Source of the DNA: Bilabrum cf. latius
Taxonomy: Eukaryota > Bigyra: Bicosoecida > Bigyra > Bicosoecida
Length of the DNA stretch: 64,000 bases
Direction: 5' to 3'
Assembly (NCBI GenBank): GCA_965178125.1
Contig: OZ237739.1
Span: 682,001 to 746,000, forward strand
Part shown: positions 58,139 through 64,000 of the stretch, piece after piece
How the letters are laid out: each line of letters opens with the position of its first letter
Numbering within the stretch: position 1 is the first letter of the stretch
Position numbers and translations under genes: made by a program
Notes under the pieces: model-generated
What the model was told of the DNA's origin: nothing
The model's input: only the letters and a program-made list of their open reading frames with translations
Database searches by the model: none

Positions 58139-61100
58139 ATGCCCGATTTGAAATTGTGTGCTCTCTGGTTCCTTACAATATGGTTTATTAACTCTATCTC
58201 GTGAGGTGCATGTAAATGCGCACGAACTCTTTGGGTGAACTCTGCCTCAGCAGGCTCATGCTCGCCTTTTCTACCATTTTTTGCAGATCCATAGCGCAAA
58301 GTAGACACAGTTCATCCGAAATTAATCCCTAGGCGCGCAAACTCTCGTCTACTACGCTACCGGACCCCGTAAAGGACGTAGACACAATCGGGCATGGAAC
58401 GACTGGGATCACCACCCTGCAGAACGGAATCTACTTTGGCTCGGGCGTTACGATGATTGATGACCTGAATGGAGATGGAAGGCCAGAGATGGTTGTAGGA
58501 GCGGACGGATACGACGACGGTGGACCGAATGGAGGCGCCATCGTTGTGATTTAGATGGGCGCGGGTGGCTTGCCGGAATCTAGCTCGCTTGTGCCGAGCA
58601 CACAAGTGGATATGTGGTCAGAATTTACCTTGGGCGACTATTCGTAGTTCGGATTCAGCGTCTGCGGTTACACGCCGCACTAGGACGGGACAAGCCGTGT
58701 GGTTGTTGGTGCACCCGGCGTGTCCGACGCGCGGGGCTCGGTCTTCCTCATCGGGCTCTCGAGCTCCAGAGTTGCGTAGCGCTTGTCTTCGGACATGATC
58801 ACCTCCGTGAACGGCTATTCCTTGGAGGACTTTGACAAGTTTGGTAACAGCGTCGCCTGGGTGACCGGACTGGGCAGTGGACCCGGGGCAACGGACGCCA
58901 TCGTGGTGGGCGCACCCGGTGACGACGACCGCGACTCCGGTGCGGGGGCCGTCTACGTTCTGTTCGTGAACGCGCAGGGCTCGGTGGACGACGAGAACAA
59001 GATTTCCGGCTCCGGCGGCACCCTCGGGACGTTCGCCGTGGACAGCTTCGGCGAGTCGGTCGGCAGCCTGGGTGACGTCGACGACGACTCAGTTCCGGAT
59101 ATTGCAGTGGGAGCGCACTACCATGACGACGGAAGCTCGGACGCTGGCGCTGTATGGGTGATCTTCCTCACCACAGCCGGGGGAAGCAAGGACTACAGCA
59201 AGCTGGCGCACTCCAGCGGAGGCATAGCCCTTGGCAGCCTGGACGACTACGCATACTTTGGCAAGTCTGTCTGCGGGATGGGAGACCTGAACGGTGATTC
59301 AATTCCGGATCTTGCGGTAGGGGCCACCGGGGATTCCGATGCGGGAACGAACGCGGGGGCTGTCTTCATCATCACTTTGGACAGGGAGGGGCAGGCGACA
59401 GGGCAGGGCAAGATCACGGGCGGCACGGGAGGCCTCGCAGCGGCTGCAGTGAGTGCGCGGGACAAGTTTGGCACGAGCGTGGCTGCAATCCCCGGCAAGT
59501 CATCCGGCGACCGGACTCGCCTGGCCGTGGGGGCGGCCTACCGAAGCCTGGGGGGCACTGAGAGGGGCGCCGTTCACCTGCTGGAGCTGGCGAACTTGGT
59601 ACCGACCCCTAGTCCAACACCCAGCCCCTCTTCCAGCCCCTTGCCCACGCCCAGCTTCACTCCAACACCAAGTCCCAGCCCGGAGTGGCCACGGTTCAAC
59701 AGTCCCCCACCGGGCGTGTACTTTTTAGATCCAGACAGGCTACCCTCTGATTGGGACTGGACGACCGCAACAGAGCCACGGACGGTGGACGGAACCACAT
59801 ATAGCACCGCCTCAGTGACGGTGTCACCGGACAGAAGGGTCCTGACGATGACCCAGGAGCAGTGCGCCGGGGCCTATGCCTAGCTGTCGCTAGGCCATCC
59901 GATCGGAGACCTCAGCCTGACCTTCGCGGTATCAGCCAGCACCAGCGCGACGATCCCATAGGAGACCCACTTCATGCTGGTAGACTCAAATGGTACCCAG
60001 CTGGACAACGAACTAGTGACATCGACAGCCCTTGCTGGAACGCAGGTGCAATTGGCTGCTGCTGGCCTCACTAATGGACTGGAGGTCTTCTTCCTCGTGC
60101 GGTTCTGGCCGCAGGACCCCTACTACTACGGCTGCAGCGGTGACGTCGCATCTCCACACACGCTGCCACTGCCTGCCAGAGGAGGCACCAAGTGCGGTGT
60201 GCAGGCCTGCGATGGCGCTGGCGTCGGACAGATGAGGGTTGTGATGACGCTCACCCCACCTAGCATTGAGGGCAACTTTGGGGGGATGGCACCTTCTGCT
60301 CTCACCGACATGCGTGTGACGAGTGACCCAGGGAATAGAGGCCTGGGGTGGGGCTTCAATGCGCTGCTTGTTGGGGCCATGTGCAAAGGCAAGGCGTTGG
60401 CGTCGGCGTCGCGATGTGTCACGCAGGGCAGCGTGCTGGGAGCCACCTGCGACAACCTGAACTTCGCGGCGGACGGCCAGAGCCTCCGGTGCGACGTCTC
60501 CGGTCTGTCACCGCAGGCCGGCAGTACTAACCAATCTTTGCTCGTGCGTCGCCTTGGCACTGGGCCGCATCTGTCTATCGGAATTATGAAATGGCAGGAA
60601 GGCAGGGTGGACCATGCTGACCGAGTGCCCTATACGATGCTGGAGGACGCAAACCGCCACAAGACGCAGGGGGTGTCGATGATCGAGAGCCTTGGTACGA
60701 GTCTGACCGGCGGACGATCCGCGATCGTCACGAGGGCAAGTGCCATCCGGCTGGGTAGCTCTCTGTCCCTCCCCGGCGGCAACGGCGCTCTATTTGTTCA
60801 CACCACAGACGATGCGTTCATTGCAAGGTCCCTAAACCTGACCGAGACCGCGTTTGGGAACGGCCAAGCAGATGCTGTCTCCACATCCAACCCCCTGCAC
60901 CTCCCCTCCGGCAGCTCAGTGCAGCTTCTCGGAGACATTGACGGCAGAGACGGCGTGGTGCAGCACGTGATCACCGGCAACCCGTCCATCAGCTCGCTTA
61001 CTGTGAGGACCGTGTATCCGGCAGAGGACCCCTTGGGAGACCTGCCGTTCGCAGTGAAAGACTCGTACACCATAGCGCCCAGCGAGTACGCGGGAAAACG

Positions 61101-64000
61101 CTACGGTGCGAGTATCTCATACATGGGAAGGGGATTGCTTGGCAGGATGGTTATTCACGACCCAGTTGTGGCAGTAGGTGCGCCCAGTGCGGCGGCTGTT
61201 GACGTGTTCTTGCTAAAGCGAGTTGGGTCAGCAGGGAGTTACGCCCGTAGTAGAGTACCTATTACGACGCTATCCACCGGTATGCTGCCGCCAGCCTCGG
61301 CTTTTGGCTCGTCCTTGTGCTATCTGGGCCCGCTTCGACCGGAAGAGCAGGGAACGGAGTGGGAGCCGGCCCGCATGGCTGGGTAGGTGGCGATTGCAGT
61401 GGGCGCCCCCCACTACACTGACCGCCTTGCTGGAGACATGCAAACCGGCGTGATCGTGCTGATCTTAATGGATGTCGGCTGGAACGGCACTGCGGGCTCA
61501 CCGACGCTCCGGGGCACCTGGAGACACATCCTCAGCCCAGTGAAGAATTTGCCCGGCGCCCTGCCTCCAGTGCGTACCTCGCTGTATGACGAAAGCGGAC
61601 CTGTGCCGTACCCGGACTTGTTCGACCAGTCATGCTTCGGGGTCTCCATCGAGCTCGTTGGCTTCCGGTACGATGACGATGCGGATGACCGCTCGGTGGT
61701 GCTAGCAGTGGGCGCCCATTACCAAGACAGACAGAAGGGCGCCGTGCTCCTGACGTCAGTCAACGTGGGTCCAATAACTCCGGACATGACTGTTGAGCGC
61801 ATGCTCACCGTCTATGACATGCAGCCGGCGGAAGAAGACATGTACGACGTGCGGGAATCGAGTTGCAGCTTTGGTGTGGGCATGGAAATGATGCGATCGT
61901 ACGACGTGCCGCTGCACATGCAGTCCCTCAATCTGCTGGTGGGAATGCACCCGGGGTTCTGCGGATCTGGTGCACTGCAGGTACAACTGCGGGATATTAT
62001 CGGCAACGACTCGGAGCCGATCTATCCCAACCCTCCGTGGATGCACCGGGCAGACGCGTTGATCCTCGATGCCCTGGAGTGCAGTGGCACGGCCAGTTTG
62101 TGCCAGTCGTTGGCAGCGGCCGGTGGCAGTGGAGGCCAGCCAGTAGGCCAAGCCGGGGACGCGGTGCTGCTTGGTGCAGCACCGACCGAGGCAGCGTACC
62201 TCGAAGCACTCGGGCTTGGTATCAACGCCAGCACTACCGGTCCCGGCAGTGATTTTCATGCTAGAAATCGGAACAGGACCATGTACCACGTTCAGAGGGC
62301 TGCATGTCAGCTGGCCGGGGATGCCCTCGGGGGGCAAGCACCGGCTGCAACTGGAGGTGACAGAGCGCGGCAAGGTGACATCCTGTGGGCCGGTCCGGCT
62401 GCAGCGTGCTAGGCGTCGTTCGCTAACCAGCCAGGTGGCCTGCTTGCTGTGGTAATTGCACGCAACCACTCAGAAGGTCACTGGAGGCCGGGAATGCCAG
62501 TTCTGGAGGGACCTCTTCCATCGGAGTTGGGACTGGCGCAGGAGGCTGCCATGGTCTGGGTAGGTGGGCTTCGGTGCCTCACACGGTCTTGGGTCGACGG
62601 CCCGTCGTGGGTCACTATCACGTGCGAGCCGGAGAGGGGGCTAGTTCCGGGTTTGGCTGAGGTGGTGGTACGCTCGGGTGGGGGCGGCTGGTCCACCGAT
62701 GGGCTGGAGGCTCGAGGGATTCGGAGTGGGAGTGGGTGTGCACTCGCTTCCAGGCAAGCCGGAGGTGGATACCCTCGTCCAGAGGAGCCGTCTGCCGACG
62801 GCGTTGCCTGCGTCGCCATTGGTTACGCGGGAGAACTCGGATTGCGAGCGGTGGAATCCGCTGCACTTGACGAGAAATGGTGGGAGGTGCCCTTGCTGCC
62901 GTCAGAGGAGGCGATCTTCGAACCAGTCGGGAATGCCTGGCACGGCGGCTCTGTGCTCGATGCAAGCAAACGGAGCGTGGCCGGCGGTGCAAACGCTCTG
63001 TCTACAGGAGTAGCCACCGATTCGTCGTTGTGGGCGCTACGTGAGAAACACAGGAGCCCTGCTTCCCTTGGCTACCAGCACGTGCGCCTTCGGATGGGTA
63101 CCCTCTCCTGCAGAGTGTCGCCCGATGCAGGCAGTCTGATGGGACTGCAATCCCGGAACTAGCAGACTGGAAGTAGCAGGGTATCCTGCTGGGTGCACGA
63201 TGACCTCCCGGGCGGGCCGTTCCAGGCTGGCATGCACCTTCCTGGGCTGGAGTGGCTGGAGACGGCGGTCATCCCCGCATCTATCGAAGGCGACGATGCA
63301 GCTGTTGCGCCCCTATGGGTGCGATGGGCGAGATCGTAGCTCCAGGGGGTAGAGCCGCGGAAATTCTCTGTCCTAGACATGCTTCAGTCACACCGAGACG
63401 CGTCGTTGAACACGACAGTCACTCTGCGTGGGACTGGGCTAGAGCAAAATGGAACGTCGGCCGCTGTGGAGGTGTTTGTAGGAGGGGCACGCTGCCTTGG
63501 CATCGAGTATGCGGGCACAGATGCCATTCGCTGCCGAGTGCGGCCTGTCGAGGTGCGCAGTGGTGTCATCGAAATTGTGCGAGGCTCAGGAGGGCTTCTA
63601 CTTGATCCAACAGGGATTGATGCGCAGCAGGAATGGGCCATACTATCGGGAGTGGGTTCGTCCGTTTCGCTTGGAGTCCCGGCGCCAGTCGTATTGCCGG
63701 AACAAGGCTCCCCTAGTGACCGGCACACAGGGCTGCTGTCACCCGCAAACCCGGCCGTCCTGGGGTCAAGCCCCACCACCATGTCCACGAGGGGGGGTTC
63801 CGACCTGCAGCTCCTAGGCGTTGATCTAGGGGCATCACAGGGGGAGTATATCGCTTCAGTGGATATAGATGGCACGCCATGTCAAAACCTCACGTGGTTT
63901 TCCGACTTTGTCCTGCGATGCACCTCCGCTGCTTCGCTCGGAGGATAGGGCACGGTCAACGTGAATTCCATCTGGGGCCAGACCTTTGACAGCGCGCCTG
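58139..64000 (+). CDS. Giant secreted or surface FG-GAP/IPT-repeat protein (5' part, over 1,900 aa, runs off the window)
   Basis: Exon 1 is 58139-58200 and exon 2 runs from 58287 to the window end with no stop. Splicing yields the strong signal peptide MPDLKLCALWFLTIWFINSI. FG-GAP/integrin-alpha-type repeats follow (FGSGVTMIDDLNGDGRPEMV, FGESVGSLGDVDDDSVPDIA, FGKSVCGMGDLNGDSIPDLA), with DxNGDGxPD Ca2+ loops over residues about 50-450. A Thr/Ser/Pro linker (PTPSPTPSPSSSP) comes next, then a long region with further FG-GAP-like segments (CFGVSIELVG, AVGAHYQDRQKGAV). Toward the end are IPT/TIG-like Ig folds with the two-Cys pattern (VTLRGTGLEQNG, GGARCLGIEYAGTDAIRCRV). Twelve TAG codons. FG-GAP propellers and IPT domains mediate adhesion and ligand binding. 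A C-terminal membrane anchor may lie beyond the edge. Confidence 0.88.
58201..58286 (+). other. Phase-2 intron of the FG-GAP/IPT gene (86 bp)
   Basis: The donor is GTGAGG and the acceptor is a pyrimidine-rich tract ending TTTTTTGCAG. It joins a 62-nt signal-peptide exon to the long exon. An unspliced alternative start at 58216 gives a much poorer signal sequence. Confidence 0.75.

Noticed and set aside
58216-58338. Unspliced ATG start of the FG-GAP gene at 58216
   Set aside because: It gives a weak leader. Splicing 58201-58286 at consensus sites yields a strong signal peptide in frame.
12-64000. Organellar or bacterial origin of the window
   Set aside because: Spliceosomal-type introns, signal peptides, mitochondrial presequences, a eukaryotic tRNA without CCA, and CAF-1-like and WD40/IQ proteins all point to a nuclear genome.

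Overview
This is nuclear DNA from a eukaryotic microbe, most likely a flagellated protist, that reads UAG as glutamine. With the standard code the window looks like a mass of short ORFs broken by TAG. With TAG read as Gln, and TAA and TGA kept as stops (the layout of NCBI table 15), the fragments join into twelve long genes covering about 17,000 codons. I hand-counted roughly 130 in-frame TAG codons in them and found no in-frame TAA or TGA. Ten complete genes end in TGA, one in TAA and none in TAG. TAG falls where known families have Gln: the DQWR motif of a sulfatase, the first helix of a calmodulin-like EF-hand, three ankyrin positions, the Tyr-Cys entry motif of a copper monooxygenase and the LYFQA motif of ELWxxDGT repeats. 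The nuclear assignment rests on spliceosomal introns (all GTGAG...GCAG), signal peptides and mitochondrial presequences, chromatin and flagellar-type proteins, and a eukaryotic tRNA-Gly.

Layout from left to right: a 3,248-residue SFI1/IQ-ankyrin-TPR-WW scaffold (12-9758, minus); divergent from it, an EF-hand/WD40 protein of the WDR49/WDR64/EFCAB8 type (10076-15661, plus); a cyclic-nucleotide-binding-domain cation channel (15736-20280, minus); a 2,707-residue type I membrane protein (20744-28867, plus); a secreted sulfatase with one intron (29063-30889, minus); a CAF-1 large-subunit-like chromatin protein (31101-38122, plus); a small signal-peptide protein (38334-39455, plus); a repeat-rich island (39.5-41.9 kb); a type II membrane protein with ELWxxDGT repeats and a mucin-like linker built from duplicated exons (41949-45146, minus); a 26-unit satellite derived from the 3' end of a tRNA-Gly gene, ending at an intact tRNA-Gly(GCC) (45.5-49.0 kb); a probable mitochondrial protein of unknown function (49205-50941, plus); a recent tandem duplication of half an ApaG-domain gene next to the full gene (51.3-54.1 kb, minus); a DOMON/copper type II monooxygenase membrane protein (54977-57479, plus); and a giant secreted or membrane FG-GAP/IPT protein that runs off the right edge (58139-64000, plus).

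Two functional themes appear. The first is a Ca2+/cytoskeleton pair at the left: IQ and SFI1-like motifs bind calmodulin or centrin, and the divergent neighbour carries EF-hands and WD40 repeats like flagellar proteins. The second is a surface or extracellular set: the large type I protein, sulfatase, ELWxxDGT protein, DOMON monooxygenase and FG-GAP/IPT protein all have signal peptides or membrane anchors. These groupings are inferred from protein families. The genes do not form operons.

Limits: everything was done by eye. I could not run homology searches, so family calls rest on visible motifs. The species, the suppressor tRNA-Gln(CUA) that must exist elsewhere, and transcript evidence are all outside what this window shows.
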